Assembly (NCBI GenBank): GCA_031385445.1
Contig: JANNBM010000052.1
Span: forward strand, 1 to 64,000
Direction: 5' to 3'
DNA from: CAIYZT01 sp031385445
GTDB taxonomy: Bacteria > Pseudomonadota > Alphaproteobacteria > Rhodobacterales > Rhodobacteraceae
DNA length: 64,000 nt
Part shown: in pieces, positions 1 through 9,523 of the stretch
Position numbering within the stretch: the stretch's first letter is position 1
How the letters are laid out: each line of letters starts with the position of its first letter
Notes under the pieces: generated by a model
Database searches by the model: none
What the model saw: the letters and a program-made list of their open reading frames with translations, nothing else
What the model was told of the DNA's origin: nothing
Translations under genes and position numbers: made by a program

Positions 1-595
1 GCAGCAGAGCCTCCGGTGCCACGGCGAATCGTGCGATTGCCGCATCCGTCTTGACGTTGGCGCGTCAGTGGTCGGGCCCATCACTCGATGCTGCGTCGAT
101 GCTGCATAGGTGATGGTGGGAGAAAGAAAAAAACGACGGCCAGGATGGCGTGGGGGGGGACCGCCTCGGCTGACCGCCGCACCAAGAGATCATCACAAAT
201 TATGCACCCGTGACAATGACGAATTCCGATCAACGAGATAATTTCGGAATGGGTGGCTTCGGCAACGTTTGGGCAAAAATGTCACGCGGGCGAGGGGTCA
301 CGTTTGAAGCGATCAACGGCATCAACAGGCACACTGCTGATGCTCAGTTAGAACGTTAGGTGACGGCTAGGTCAGATCTGATCTGCACACGGCTTGCGTG
401 GCGTTCGATGGACCCGCTGCGGGCACCAGGGTGCTGGTTGCAATACCGTCCACGACATACGGTGTGCGCGAGTTCGCGAAGGTCTGAAGAGCGATGGGCA
501 CGGACGAGTTTGTGGCGCGTCGTGCCGATGCTGCGCGCTTGCTTTTGACCCGTGAAACCACTGGGCTATGGTGCAAATCGAGACCAACTAATTGA
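1..595. other. Unassigned region with no recognisable gene
   Basis: No open frame here resembles a known protein. A 47-codon frame (216-359, plus) and two short frames ending at about 471 and 593 are open, but show no domain and no convincing ribosome site. Composition is less GC-rich and codon structure weaker than in the rest of the window. The region abuts the broken 5' end of the GH36 remnant, so it probably contains the rearrangement junction that removed the first half of that gene. Confidence 0.5.
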
Positions 596-1534
596 TTTTA
601 TTGCCTATTTTTCGCGATGTATCATCCCGATTGGATGCTGGGCCCGCGCGATCAAACCGCGGGCCGCAATCAAATGGTGCTGGACGTCGGAAAGCCAGAG
701 GTGCGCGATTACCTTTTTGCGGCGCTCTCTGCGGTGCTGAGCGAATACGCCATCGACTATATCAAATGGGACCATAACCGTCTGCTTCCTGTTGTGGATG
801 CGGACCAGACGCGCGGGGTTTATGCGCTTTTTGATCGCTTGCGGGCGGCGCATCCGATGGTCGAAATCGAAAGCTGTGCCAGTGGCGGCGGCCGGATCGA
901 TGCGGGCATTTTGGCGCGGACGCACCGGGTTTGGCTGTCGGATTCCAACGATGCGCTGGAACGTCTGCGGATTCAGCATGACGCGGCGTTGTTTCTGCCC
1001 GCCTGCATCACCGGCAGCCACGTCGGCCCCCGCAAATCCCACACCTCGGGCCGGATTTTGCCGATGCCCTTCCGGGCATGGGTTGCCGCGCAGCGCCATA
1101 TGGGGTTCGAAATGGACCTGCGCGAGTTGACCTCCGACGAAGCGGCGGTGCTGAAATCTGTCACGGCGTGGTGGAAAGCGAACCGCGATTGGATGATGAA
1201 GGGTACGATCCACCGGATTGACAGCACCGACCCGGCGGTGGTGGCCGAAATGCAGATTGCGGCGGATGGCGCGCGGTTTGTGATGTTCGCAGGTCAGGCC
1301 GAGGCCAGCGTTCAGTCGCTGCCGCGACCGGCGCGGCTGACAGGGCTTGATGCGGCGGCGCTTTATAAGGTGCGGCTGGTGAACCCAGAAGATGCGGCAA
1401 AGCAAAGCCGGGGGCCGAGTGCTCTGAAGACATCCGCGCTTGTCTTGTCGGGGCAGGCACTGATGGCGCAGGGGCTGCTGATGCCGGTTGCATGGCCTGC
1501 GACGATCTGGGTGGTCGAGGGCGAACGTCTGTGA
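596..1534 (+). pseudogene. GH36 alpha-galactosidase, N-terminal half missing
   Basis: The frame encodes the C-terminal part of a family 36 alpha-galactosidase (retaining hydrolysis of alpha-1,6-galactosides). Counting from the Met at 617, the IKWDHNR block carries the nucleophile Asp52 and WLSDSND (109-112) is the acid/base region; ESCASGGGR between them is the family signature. Full GH36 enzymes are about 700 residues; only about 305 remain, starting at MYHPDW. An in-frame stop at 593-595 lies just upstream and no further homologous sequence precedes it. The substrate-binding N-terminal beta-sandwich and the start of the barrel are absent, so activity is not expected. It lies 262 bp before a beta-galactosidase gene on the same strand, suggesting a former galactoside-utilisation cluster. 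Confidence 0.85.
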
Positions 1535-1796
1535 GGGCGGCGGTGAGCGGTGAGCAGAAGATTTGCCTCATGCTCAAAGACGCTTTGGCTTTGCAGGCAG
1601 CCGCTTTGACCGCGCCGATGTCATAGCGGTCCGTGCTGCGCGCTGAAATGACAAGCGGCGGCCCTCGCGCGCAGGCCAGTTATGGCCACGGCGCGCACCA
1701 CAATGCCCCTTGCAGCGCTGATCAAATTCCGGGATTCTGGCAAAACTGCCGCCGCCTTGGACGGGTTCGCGGCCAACATGAATATAAGGTCACACT

Positions 1797-3695
1797 GTGA
1801 AAAGAACGCTTGGTGTCTGCTATTATCCCGAACATTGGCCTGAAACGCAGTGGGAAACCGACGCCGCTCGCATGGCCGGGATTGGCCTGACATGGGTGCG
1901 GATTGGTGAATTTGCCTGGAACCGGATGGAACCTGAAGCCGGCCAGATGGATTGGGACTGGCTTGACCGGGCGATTGAAACCCTGGGCCGGCATGGGTTG
2001 AAGGTGGTTCTGGGCACGCCCACAGCAACCCCGCCGCGCTGGATGCTGACCAAGCATCCCGATATGCTGGGCGTTGATGCACAGGGGCGCAGCCGAAAGT
2101 TTGGATCGCGGCGCCATTACTGTTTCAGCCACCGCGGATACCGCGACGAATGCGCGCGGATCGTGGCGCTGATGGCCGAACGCTATGGCCGAAACCGCCA
2201 TGTTGCCGCATGGCAGACCGATAACGAATACGGCTGCCACGATACAACCCTGTCCTATTCCCCCGCCGCGACGGATGCGTTCCGCGATTGGTGCGCGCAG
2301 CGTTATCAATCGCCGCAAGCGCTTAACCGGGCATGGGGGAACGTCTTCTGGTCGATGGACTATGCGGCGTTCGAGGAAATAGAACTGCCCAACCTGACAG
2401 TGACCGAACCGAACCCCAGTCATGTAATGGCGTTCCGCCAGTTCGCCAGTGACGAGGTGGCCGCGTTCAACAAGGTGCAGACCGACATCATCCGCAAGCA
2501 TTCCGATTACCCGATCGCGCATAATTACATGGGCCGCATCACAGAGTTCGACCATTTCGCGACCGGCGCGGATTTGGATATCGCCTCGTGGGACAGCTAT
2601 CCTTTGGGGTTTCTGTCGGACCGGCTGGAAGCAACCCCCACCCACAAACTGCGGTTTGCGCGCCAAGGCGACCCCGACTTTCAGGCCTTTCACCACGACC
2701 TTTACCGCGCTGTCGGGCGGGGACGTTGGTGGATCATGGAACAACAACCCGGTCCGGTGAACTGGGCCCCGTTCAACCCCGATCCTTTGCCCGGAATGGC
2801 CCGGCTTTGGGCGTGGGAGGCCTTCGCGCACGGGGCGGAAGCGGTCTGCTATTTCCGCTGGCGTCAGGCACCCTTTGCCCAAGAACAGATGCATGCTGGC
2901 ATGTTGCGACCAGATTCCGTGGCGGCCCCGGCCTATGATCAGGCGGCAGAGGTGGCGCGGGAACTTGCGGCGATGCCCGATGTCGAAGGCGCACCGGCGC
3001 AGGTGGCGTTGGTGTTTGATTATGCAAGCGCCTGGGCCTGGCAAACCCAAGCGCAGGGACGCGATTTCGACTACTTCCGGCTGGTGTTCCATTTTTACAA
3101 GGGCCTTCGGCGGCTTGGGTTGAATGTGGATATTCTGCCGCCCGATACCGCCGACCTTTCGGCCTATAAGCTGGTGCTTGCGCCCGGCATGGCAACGATC
3201 GGTGAGGCTTTGATGGGCGCTTTGGCGGCGTTCAAGGGCACGGCGCTGATTGGTCCGCGCACGAATTCCAAGACGGTTGATTTTGCAACGCCTGTGCCGC
3301 TGCCGCCCCGCTTGCCGGGGCTGGATTGCACCGTGGCGCGCGTGGAAAGCCTGCCGCCCGATCTGCCGGTGCCCTTGGCCAAAGGCGGAAATTTCCTGCA
3401 TTGGCGTGAGAAATGCGAAGGCGCGCAGGTGCTTGAGGAAACGGCAGACGGCTGGCCCGCCATCGTCGGGCATGGCGCATTGCGCTATCTTGCGGGTTGG
3501 CCGGACGACGCGGCGCTGCACCGGATGCTCGCCGATGCCTGTGCCAAGCAGGGGCTGGACGTCGAGAACCTGCCCGAAGGGCTGCGCATCCGCGACACCG
3601 CGACGCATCGGTTCTGGTTCAATTACAACCCAGACGCGGTGACGCATGGGGCGCTGACACTTGCGGCGGCCGGGGTGCATTGGGAAAAACGCTGA
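1797..3695 (+). CDS. GH42 beta-galactosidase
   Basis: Cytoplasmic retaining beta-galactosidase of glycoside hydrolase family 42, hydrolysing terminal beta-galactosides. The family opening GVCYYPEHWP is at residues 6-15. The acid/base Glu144 is in TDNEYG, and the nucleophile Glu315 is in IMEQQPGPVNW. The barrel is followed by the GH42 trimerisation and C-terminal beta domains; 632 residues is slightly short for the family (about 650-690) but every block is present. The start is GTG at 1797, chosen because homology begins immediately after it. No signal peptide is seen. No lactose permease or regulator adjoins it: the upstream GH36 is broken and downstream DNA is pseudogene debris, so it looks like the survivor of a decayed cluster. 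Confidence 0.92.
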   Translation: MKRTLGVCYYPEHWPETQWETDAARMAGIGLTWVRIGEFAWNRMEPEAGQMDWDWLDRAIETLGRHGLKVVLGTPTATPPRWMLTKHPDMLGVDAQGRSRKFGSRRHYCFSHRGYRDECARIVALMAERYGRNRHVAAWQTDNEYGCHDTTLSYSPAATDAFRDWCAQRYQSPQALNRAWGNVFWSMDYAAFEEIELPNLTVTEPNPSHVMAFRQFASDEVAAFNKVQTDIIRKHSDYPIAHNYMGRITEFDHFATGADLDIASWDSYPLGFLSDRLEATPTHKLRFARQGDPDFQAFHHDLYRAVGRGRWWIMEQQPGPVNWAPFNPDPLPGMARLWAWEAFAHGAEAVCYFRWRQAPFAQEQMHAGMLRPDSVAAPAYDQAAEVARELAAMPDVEGAPAQVALVFDYASAWAWQTQAQGRDFDYFRLVFHFYKGLRRLGLNVDILPPDTADLSAYKLVLAPGMATIGEALMGALAAFKGTALIGPRTNSKTVDFATPVPLPPRLPGLDCTVARVESLPPDLPVPLAKGGNFLHWREKCEGAQVLEETADGWPAIVGHGALRYLAGWPDDAALHRMLADACAKQGLDVENLPEGLRIRDTATHRFWFNYNPDAVTHGALTLAAAGVHWEKR

Positions 3696-3704
3696 GGCGC
3701 AGGG

Positions 3705-4030
3705 ATGAGGCCGATGCCGCCTTCGGGCCCAAGGGTGGTTTGGCCGCCATCAACCGCAAGATCGGTGCCCGAAATGAACGGGGCCCGACCGGACAGCAGG
3801 AACGCATCCGCCTCTGCCAATGCTTCGGGGTCGCCGTTCCTGCCCAAGGGATGCAATCGGCCGCCGGCCTTGTCTGCGACATCGCACCGATCATTCGAAC
3901 GCATGGAAATCACGTCTTCCATGTCCAACCGAACGAGACGGAACTGCCCCGAAGGTTGCGCGGCGCAAGCGCAGCTGCCTGCTTTGTGGTCAGATGCAGC
4001 AGGCCCGCCTTGAAGACTGAACCCATCATC
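3705..4030 (-). pseudogene. SDR-family dehydrogenase remnant (C-terminal half, frameshifted)
   Basis: On the minus strand three successive frames together read like the C-terminal half of a short-chain dehydrogenase. From about 4020, a frame has TTKQAAALAPRNLRG then SFGWTWK and a stop. A second frame supplies RMIGAMS. A third (about 3900-3710) supplies HPLGRNGDPEALAEADAFLL followed by FISGTDLAVDGGQTT, the standard SDR C-terminus. The YxxxK segment is degraded and at least two frameshifts separate the pieces. It runs convergent with, and nearly touches, the beta-galactosidase stop. No intact N-terminal Rossmann part was found upstream. Confidence 0.75.
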
Positions 4031-4429
4031 TGCCCCGCTTTTCCATGCGATCTGCCGCCGCCATCTGCGCCGCCAAAGCCGCAGAAATCAGGTTAAACTC
4101 ACGCCCCTTGCGCCCCAGTTCGCGCGTTTGGAAAGCCGCCGTGTTGCCGGCCGGTATAACGTTGCCGCCTGAAGGTATCGCGCCGAAGGGCATGCACACG
4201 CTGGGCGCAAGGCGGCCCGCGATCCAGCTATTAGGATCGTCAATTGCCACAAGCCGAACACGACGCGGCGCGCTTCGTCGCGGGTTTTATGCGTTCTGCG
4301 CCGGATGCGTTCGCGTTTGAGCCGGTTGAAGAAGCTCCCGACGACGACGCTTGACCATGGTTTTTCAGCCAATGGCGAACAAGGTCTCGGCCCGGAACTG
4401 GTCAGGCGCATCCACATCGAACGCTCTGT
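4031..4429. other. Degenerate intergenic stretch, no gene recognised
   Basis: A 74-codon minus-strand frame (4026-4250) is open but matches no family I recognise, and neighbouring frames are equally nondescript. Given the flanking SDR and LysR remnants, this is most likely decayed coding sequence. Confidence 0.4.
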
Positions 4430-5185
4430 TCAGAATTTATCGGTCAGGACGGCAGGGCTGACGTCCTCTGATCCCGGCTGCTTTTTGTAAACAATCTGGG
4501 CCCTTAGGCCCGCCGAACGGGCCAACCTCCAAGCCCGGTTCGGGCCGATGTCTATGCCTCCTTGACGAGGTTCCAGAAGGTCTGCGGCCCCGATAGCCCC
4601 TGTCGTCGCGTTCAGGAACAAGGGCACAGTTCCAAGAACACGCCAGTCCACCGGGCCTGCGCGCTGCGCCAAGGCAGAGTTCGCCGGACAGACCAACCGC
4701 ATGCCGTCCTCGAAGATCGGCGTTACAATCAGGCCGGCGACCGCGGCCCCCATGCTGTAGGTGCCCAGATCGGCCTGTCCGCTCGCCACCCGTCTGCGCA
4801 TATCTGCGCTGTCGGTCCCCACCGGACCGATCTTGGCGCCGGGCCGGTTGGCCATTAACCCGGCCAGCATTTCGGGGATCAGCGGAGCCGCCACCCAAGC
4901 TATGCGAAGTCTGCCATTTTTGCCAGAGGCATGCTGCGCGATCAGGTTAATCGCGGTGTCATGGTCGCGCAGCCGCACCCGTGCGACCCCCGCCACACAG
5001 CTGCCCAGTTCCGTCAGGCTGCGTTTGCTGTTCGATTCAAACAGCGGCGCGCCCAAATGGTCCTCGACCTGTTTCAGGGTCATCGAGAGTGCCGATTGCG
5101 TGCGGAACAGCTGGCCCGCTGCATCCCGGACGTCGCCGCAGTCAACAACGGTGACGAACACGCGCCGAGCCTCGGTGCGGACCAT
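4430..5185 (-). pseudogene. LysR-family transcriptional regulator, probably decayed
   Basis: The N-terminus is a clear LysR winged helix-turn-helix: FVTVVDCGDVRDAAGQL, then RTQSALSMTLKQVEDHLG and APLFE. An effector-binding domain follows (RLRIAWVAAPLIPEMLAGLM, then VASGQADLGTYSMG). Several normally conserved positions are altered (for example SMTLKQVE instead of SxxIxxLE). The protein is 251 residues against about 290-310, and the last 50 residues lose similarity, suggesting a frameshift near 4600-4650 that skips the end of the domain. It is divergent from the broken Ldh-family gene 88 bp away, the usual layout of a LysR regulator and its target, so both probably decayed together. It could still encode a short functional protein. 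Confidence 0.6.
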
Positions 5186-5273
5186 GGCTTACCTCGATGC
5201 ACCTCAAACTGAATCAGTTAATATTCGTTCGGCAAAAGCAGGTAAAATCGGTCAGCTGAGGCGGAAAAGCGCG

Positions 5274-5671
5274 ATGACCGGCCGTCTGAAGACACGGGAC
5301 GAGGTTGAAACGCTGGCACGGCCGGTTCTTGTCGCGGCCGGGGCGCCGAATGACACGGCGGCGGTCGCGCGGTGCATCCGCCTGGCCGGGCGTGACGGGA
5401 TCGCAAGCCATGGTTTGCTGTATCTTCCGATCTGTGCCGAGCCTTTGCGCTGCGGCAAAACAGACGGCGCGGCGCCCAAATGGCTGCGCAGCCAGGACAA
5501 GCGGGCATCCGGGGCGACGCAGGCAATGGCTTTGCCCACAGCGCAATTGATGCCGTTTGGCCCGCGTTGATCGGATCGGCGCGCACCTGCGGGATGGCGG
5601 CCATGACCCCGCACCGATCGTACATTTGCGGCGCCCCCGCAGCCTCCTTCACCGATCAACCCGGCGCATGA
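5274..5671 (+). pseudogene. Malate/L-lactate dehydrogenase (Ldh2) family remnant, frameshifted
   Basis: From the ATG at 5274 the frame reads like the N-terminus of the Ldh2/YiaK family of NAD(P)-dependent 2-hydroxyacid (or delta-pyrroline) dehydrogenases: RDGIASHGLLYLP corresponds to the conserved DxxGxxSHG block with the catalytic His. Similarity then jumps to the next frame, where GNGFAHSAIDAVWPALIGSA and HRSYICGAPAASFTDQ continue the family alignment until a stop at 5671. The remaining two-thirds of the normally 330-350 residue enzyme is not found. A single frameshift near 5500 plus a 3' deletion explain it. It is divergent from the decayed LysR gene. Confidence 0.75.
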
Positions 5672-5932
5672 CGGCCGGGGCGCGGCGCCGCGCCAACCGC
5701 AGCCGGATTAAAGCCGATGGTGTCATGGTGGATGATGCTCTCCTTGCCGGAATTGGCGTTCAGATCCGAGCCAGAACACCGAGGGGCAAGGCATGATGCG
5801 TGCGACGCAACCGCTTTGGTGGGCGGCGGGCCTTCAAAAGCGGCATGATACGCTGATGGCCATCGGACCCGAAATTGAAACGGTTGGATAGCTGTTGTGC
5901 GCCGGTCCCGTAAACGGCACAAAGAAGCGGAC

Positions 5933-7294
5933 ATGGGCCGGGGCAGGGATGGGTCCCGGGGCGGGCGAAAAGGGGCGGTTGTGGCGGGGCAAAACGCGGC
6001 ATTGGAAAAGGTCTTGGCTTGGGGTGATCAGGCGATGGCGGTGGGGCTTGGCTGGCTGACCTCGCCAGCGGCATGGTCGCAGTTTGCGATTTTGGCGGCG
6101 GCCTATGTGCTGGCGCGGCTGCTGTCAAAACGTCTGGCGCCGCTGCTGGCGCGCGCGGTTGAAGCGTTGAGCCTGCGGCTTGGCCCGTTTGGCGGCGCGG
6201 TTCGCCCGCTGGCCCGGATCTTGCCGCTGCTTCTGCCCGTTCTGGCCTATGGACTGACGGCGGGCGGCGAGCAGATCACGCGGGCGGCCTTTGGTTCGGG
6301 CGAGGTGATCGCCTTTGGCAAAAGGGTGTTTTTGTTCCTCGCGGTGCGGATTTTTGCCAAGGATATCCTGAAAGACCCGTTCCTGAAGGTGCTGGCGCGC
6401 TATGTTCTGGTGCCGGTCGCGGCGGTTTATGCCTTGGGGGTTCTGGACGAGGTGGTCGCGCGTCTTGATGCCACTGAGGTGGCGCTGGGCAACATCCGTT
6501 TTTCGGTGCTGGCGCTTTTGCGCGGGGCGGTCGCAGGCGCGCTTTTGTTCTGGCTTGGGTCTTGGTCGAACCGGCAAAGCGCCGATTACATCAAGGGCCA
6601 GCACGATCTGCGCCCCGCAACGCGCGAGCTGTTTGCCAAGGCGGCAGAGGTGGTGATTTTCGGGGCGGCGTTTTTGCTTTTGATGTCGGTGATGGGAATC
6701 GATTTAACGGCGGTGGCGGTTCTGGGCGGCGCGCTGGGTGTCGGGATCGGGCTGGGCTTGCAGCAGATTGCGGCGAATTTCGTGTCGGGGATCATCCTGT
6801 TGATCGAGGGGCAGACGACGGTTGGCGATTATGTGGAGCTGGACGGCGGCGAGAAGGGCACGATCGTCAAGATGACCGCGCGGGCCTGCGTGCTGGAAAC
6901 GTTTGACGGCCGCTGGATCGTGGTGCCGAACGATCATTTCATCACGACGCGCGTGGTGAATTACTCCGATCAGGGCAGCGCGAACCGTTACGAGGCGGCG
7001 TTTTCGGTCAGCTATGAGACGGATATCAATACGGTGCCCGAGATTGTCGAACGGGCGGTCGCGGCTTTGCCGTTTGTGCTGACGGCGCCCGATGGGCCGG
7101 ATGTGGAACTGGTGGCCTTTGGCGAGTCTTCGGTGGATTTTGCGGTGGAATATTGGGTGCAGGGCATTGACGACGGCAAAAACAAGTATCGCAGCCATGT
7201 GATGTTTGCGATCTGGAATGCACTTAAAGAGGCCGGGATCCAGATGCCCTATCCGCACCGCGTGATCGAAGTGAAGGGCGGCGCGCTTGGCTGA
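5933..7294 (+). CDS. MscS-family mechanosensitive ion channel
   Basis: Inner-membrane small-conductance mechanosensitive channel of the larger MscS type. The first half has several hydrophobic segments (roughly residues 38-60, 75-115, 125-190 and 210-230). These are followed by the pore helix TM3, with alternating Ala/Gly in AVAVLGGALGVGIGLGLQ, then the beta domain (GDYVELDGGEKGTIVKMTAR, GRWIVVPNDHFIT) and the alpha/beta vestibule domain. It opens on membrane tension during hypo-osmotic shock. The ATG at 5933 was preferred over an upstream GTG at 5897; either gives an Arg-rich cytoplasmic N-terminus. The stop overlaps the start of the next gene by 8 nt, so the two are translationally coupled. 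Confidence 0.9.
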   Translation: MGRGRDGSRGGRKGAVVAGQNAALEKVLAWGDQAMAVGLGWLTSPAAWSQFAILAAAYVLARLLSKRLAPLLARAVEALSLRLGPFGGAVRPLARILPLLLPVLAYGLTAGGEQITRAAFGSGEVIAFGKRVFLFLAVRIFAKDILKDPFLKVLARYVLVPVAAVYALGVLDEVVARLDATEVALGNIRFSVLALLRGAVAGALLFWLGSWSNRQSADYIKGQHDLRPATRELFAKAAEVVIFGAAFLLLMSVMGIDLTAVAVLGGALGVGIGLGLQQIAANFVSGIILLIEGQTTVGDYVELDGGEKGTIVKMTARACVLETFDGRWIVVPNDHFITTRVVNYSDQGSANRYEAAFSVSYETDINTVPEIVERAVAALPFVLTAPDGPDVELVAFGESSVDFAVEYWVQGIDDGKNKYRSHVMFAIWNALKEAGIQMPYPHRVIEVKGGALG

Positions 7295-8489
7295 GGCGCT
7301 GGTCATCGGCGCGGGGCCCGCGGGGCTGATGGCGGCCGAGGTGATGGCCGGCGCGGGGATGCGCGTGGTGGTGACCGAGGCGAAACCGAGCCCGGCGCGC
7401 AAGTTCTTGATGGCCGGGAAATCGGGGCTGAACATCACCAAGGATGAGGATCTGGCGGGGTTTATCGCCCGATATGATGCCGCCGGGCCGCTGCGCCCGA
7501 TGCTGGAGGCGTTTGGTCCGGACGCGGTGCAGGACTGGTGCCGGGGGCTGGGGCAAGAGGTGTTCACCGGATCGTCGGGACGGGTGTTTCCGGTGGCGAT
7601 GAAAGGCTCGCCCTTGCTGCGGGCATGGCTGGCGCGGCTGGGCGGGATGGGGGTGCAGATGCGGACCCGCTGGCGCTGGACCGGGTTTGACGGTGCGGGG
7701 ATGGCGTTTGAAACTCCCGAAGGGAGCGCGGTGCTGCGCCCTGAGGTGACGGTGCTGGCGCTTGGCGGGGCAAGTTGGGCGCGGCTGGGCTCGGATGGGG
7801 CATGGGTTCCTGCATTGCAGGCGGCGGGGGTGCAGATCCGGCCGTGGAAGCCGGCGAATATGGGGCTGGTGGTGGATTGGTCGGCGCATATGGCGCAGCA
7901 TTTCGGGGCGGCGGTGAAGGGGGCAGCGCTGCTGGCAGGCGGGCAACGCGAGCGGGGGGAGTTCGTGGTGTCGGCGCGGGGGCTGGAAGGCGGCGGGATT
8001 TATGCGGTGTCGCGCGCGGTGCGGGAGGGGGCGGAGCTGCGGGTTGATTTCATGCCGGACGTGGAGGCGGCGGAGGTTGCAGCGCGGCTGGGACGGATGA
8101 AGCCGGGCGAGACGCTGGCAAACCGTTTGCGCAAGCTGGGGCTGTCGCCGGTTGCGGCGGGGCTGGTGATGGAATGGGGCAAGGGGATGGCGGCTCTGGC
8201 GGCGGTGAAGGGGCTGTTGGCGCACCATGTCGGGCCGCGCGCGCTGGATGAGGCGATTTCGGTGGCGGGCGGGGTGGCGTGGGACAGCGTGAGCGCGGGG
8301 CTGGAATTGAAGGCGATGCCGGGGGTGTTCGTGGCGGGCGAGATGCTGGACTGGGAAGCGCCGACGGGGGGGTATCTGCTGACCGGGTGCATGGCGACGG
8401 GGGCATGGGCGGGTAAGGCGGCGGTGATGGCGGGGGCGGGGGTAATGGTGGGGGCGGTGCGTGAGATCACGCACCCTACCTTAGGGTGA
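7287..8489 (+). CDS. BaiN/HI0933-like NAD(P)/FAD-dependent oxidoreductase
   Basis: Flavoprotein of the HI0933/YhiN (TIGR03862) family, whose substrates are unknown. It starts almost directly with the FAD dinucleotide-binding motif VIGAGPAGLMAAEVMAGAG, continues with ARKFLMAGKSGLNIT (a hallmark of the family), LALGGASWARLGSDG in the middle, and ends with GEMLDWEAPTGGYLLTGC, a second flavin-contact block. At 400 residues it has family length. The start is the TTG at 7287, inside the last codons of the MscS gene, because the Rossmann motif leaves no room for a later start. The MscS pairing suggests one transcript. A cluster of palindromic repeats follows immediately. Confidence 0.88.
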   Translation: MAEALVIGAGPAGLMAAEVMAGAGMRVVVTEAKPSPARKFLMAGKSGLNITKDEDLAGFIARYDAAGPLRPMLEAFGPDAVQDWCRGLGQEVFTGSSGRVFPVAMKGSPLLRAWLARLGGMGVQMRTRWRWTGFDGAGMAFETPEGSAVLRPEVTVLALGGASWARLGSDGAWVPALQAAGVQIRPWKPANMGLVVDWSAHMAQHFGAAVKGAALLAGGQRERGEFVVSARGLEGGGIYAVSRAVREGAELRVDFMPDVEAAEVAARLGRMKPGETLANRLRKLGLSPVAAGLVMEWGKGMAALAAVKGLLAHHVGPRALDEAISVAGGVAWDSVSAGLELKAMPGVFVAGEMLDWEAPTGGYLLTGCMATGAWAGKAAVMAGAGVMVGAVREITHPTLG

Positions 8490-8660
8490 TGGCGGGGGCG
8501 GTGCGGGGGGTCACGCGCCCGATCTTTGGGTGGTGGTGGGGGCGGTGCGGGGGGGCACGCACTCGATCTTTGGGTGATGGTGGGGGCGGTGCGTGAGATC
8601 ACGCACCCTACCTTAGGGTGATGGCGGCGGTGCGGGGGATCACGCACCCTACGGATGGGA
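8455..8660 (+). repeat. Clustered palindromic repeats (GTGCGTGAnATCACGCAC type)
   Basis: Four to five imperfect tandem copies of a 35-60 bp unit: a G-rich lead (GGTGATGGCGGGGGCGGTGC), a palindrome of the form GTGCGTGAGATCACGCAC, and CCTACCTTAGG. Copies are centred near 8467, 8509, 8556, 8601 and 8640. The first overlaps the 3' end of the flavoprotein gene and the last is followed by CCTACGGATGG. The same palindrome recurs at 12954 and 13074. This resembles REP-type extragenic palindromes and may act as transcription terminator or mRNA-end stabiliser for the converging genes. Confidence 0.8.
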
Positions 8661-8716
8661 TGGGCGTTCGGCGGGGCGTGAAATCGCGCTAGAGGGGGTG
8701 GCGGAGGCGCGGAAGA

Positions 8717-9523
8717 TTACTTGCCCGCGCCCGCCGTCTCGCTTCCGTTCCTCGTCAGATAATATGCCAACAGGATCGGCACCACGGTCGCCGCGAAAAC
8801 GATCATCGCGACCACATTCGTGACCGGGCGTTGGCGCGGGCGGATCAGCTCTTCGAGCATCCAGATCGGCAGGGTGGCTTGCTGGCCAGCGGTGAAGGTG
8901 GTCACGATCACCTCATCAAACGACAGCGCGAAGGCGAGCATGCCGCCCGCCAGCAGCGCGGTGCCGAGGTTTGGCAGAAGGACGTGGCGGAAGGTCTGAA
9001 AGGCGTTGGCGCCAAGGTCGGCCGACGCCTCCATCACCCCGCCGGACAGGCGGCGAAAGCGGGCGACGGCGTTGTTATAAACGATGACGATGCAGAACGT
9101 GGCGTGACCCAGGATGATGGTCCATGTCGAAAACGGGATATCCATCAGGCCAAAGGCCGAGCGAAGGGAGATGCCGGTGATCACGCCAGGCAGCGCGATG
9201 GGCAGAAGGATCAGCAGGGTGATCTGCTCGCGTCCGAAAAACCGGGCGCGGGACATGGCGGCGGACACGAGGGTGCCGAGGATCATTGCGAGGAATGTGG
9301 CGACGCCTGCGACTTTGATCGAAAGCGCCAGCGCCTCCCAGATGTCCGGTCTTGCCCATGCCGCGGCGAACCATTTGGTGGTCAGGCCGGGGGGCGGGAA
9401 AGCATAGGTCCGCTCTTCAGTGGTGAAGGCATAAAGGAAGATCAGCAGGATCGGCAGGTGCAGGAACAAAAGCCCGCCGAGGGCGCTGAGGCGCAGCAGA
9501 CGCGTGGGGCGATCAGAGAGCAT
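8717..9523 (-). CDS. PotC-type ABC transporter permease
   Basis: Inner-membrane permease of a polyamine/opine-type ABC importer. Six hydrophobic segments are visible, beginning with LGGLLFLHLPILLIFLYAF. The EAA loop that contacts the ATPase is EASADLGANAFQTFRHVLLP. At 268 residues it matches PotC. It overlaps the upstream permease gene by 11 nt (its start lies inside the PotB-like reading frame), so the pair is co-translated. It is the last gene of the potA-B-C cluster on this strand. The substrate cannot be fixed, because no binding protein is present; spermidine, putrescine or a related cation is the family default. Confidence 0.88.
   Translation of the reverse strand: MLSDRPTRLLRLSALGGLLFLHLPILLIFLYAFTTEERTYAFPPPGLTTKWFAAAWARPDIWEALALSIKVAGVATFLAMILGTLVSAAMSRARFFGREQITLLILLPIALPGVITGISLRSAFGLMDIPFSTWTIILGHATFCIVIVYNNAVARFRRLSGGVMEASADLGANAFQTFRHVLLPNLGTALLAGGMLAFALSFDEVIVTTFTAGQQATLPIWMLEELIRPRQRPVTNVVAMIVFAATVVPILLAYYLTRNGSETAGAGK

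Noticed and set aside
8455..8660. CRISPR-like array
   Set aside because: Units are palindromic, variable in length and without unique spacers or cas genes, so they fit REP-type repeats.
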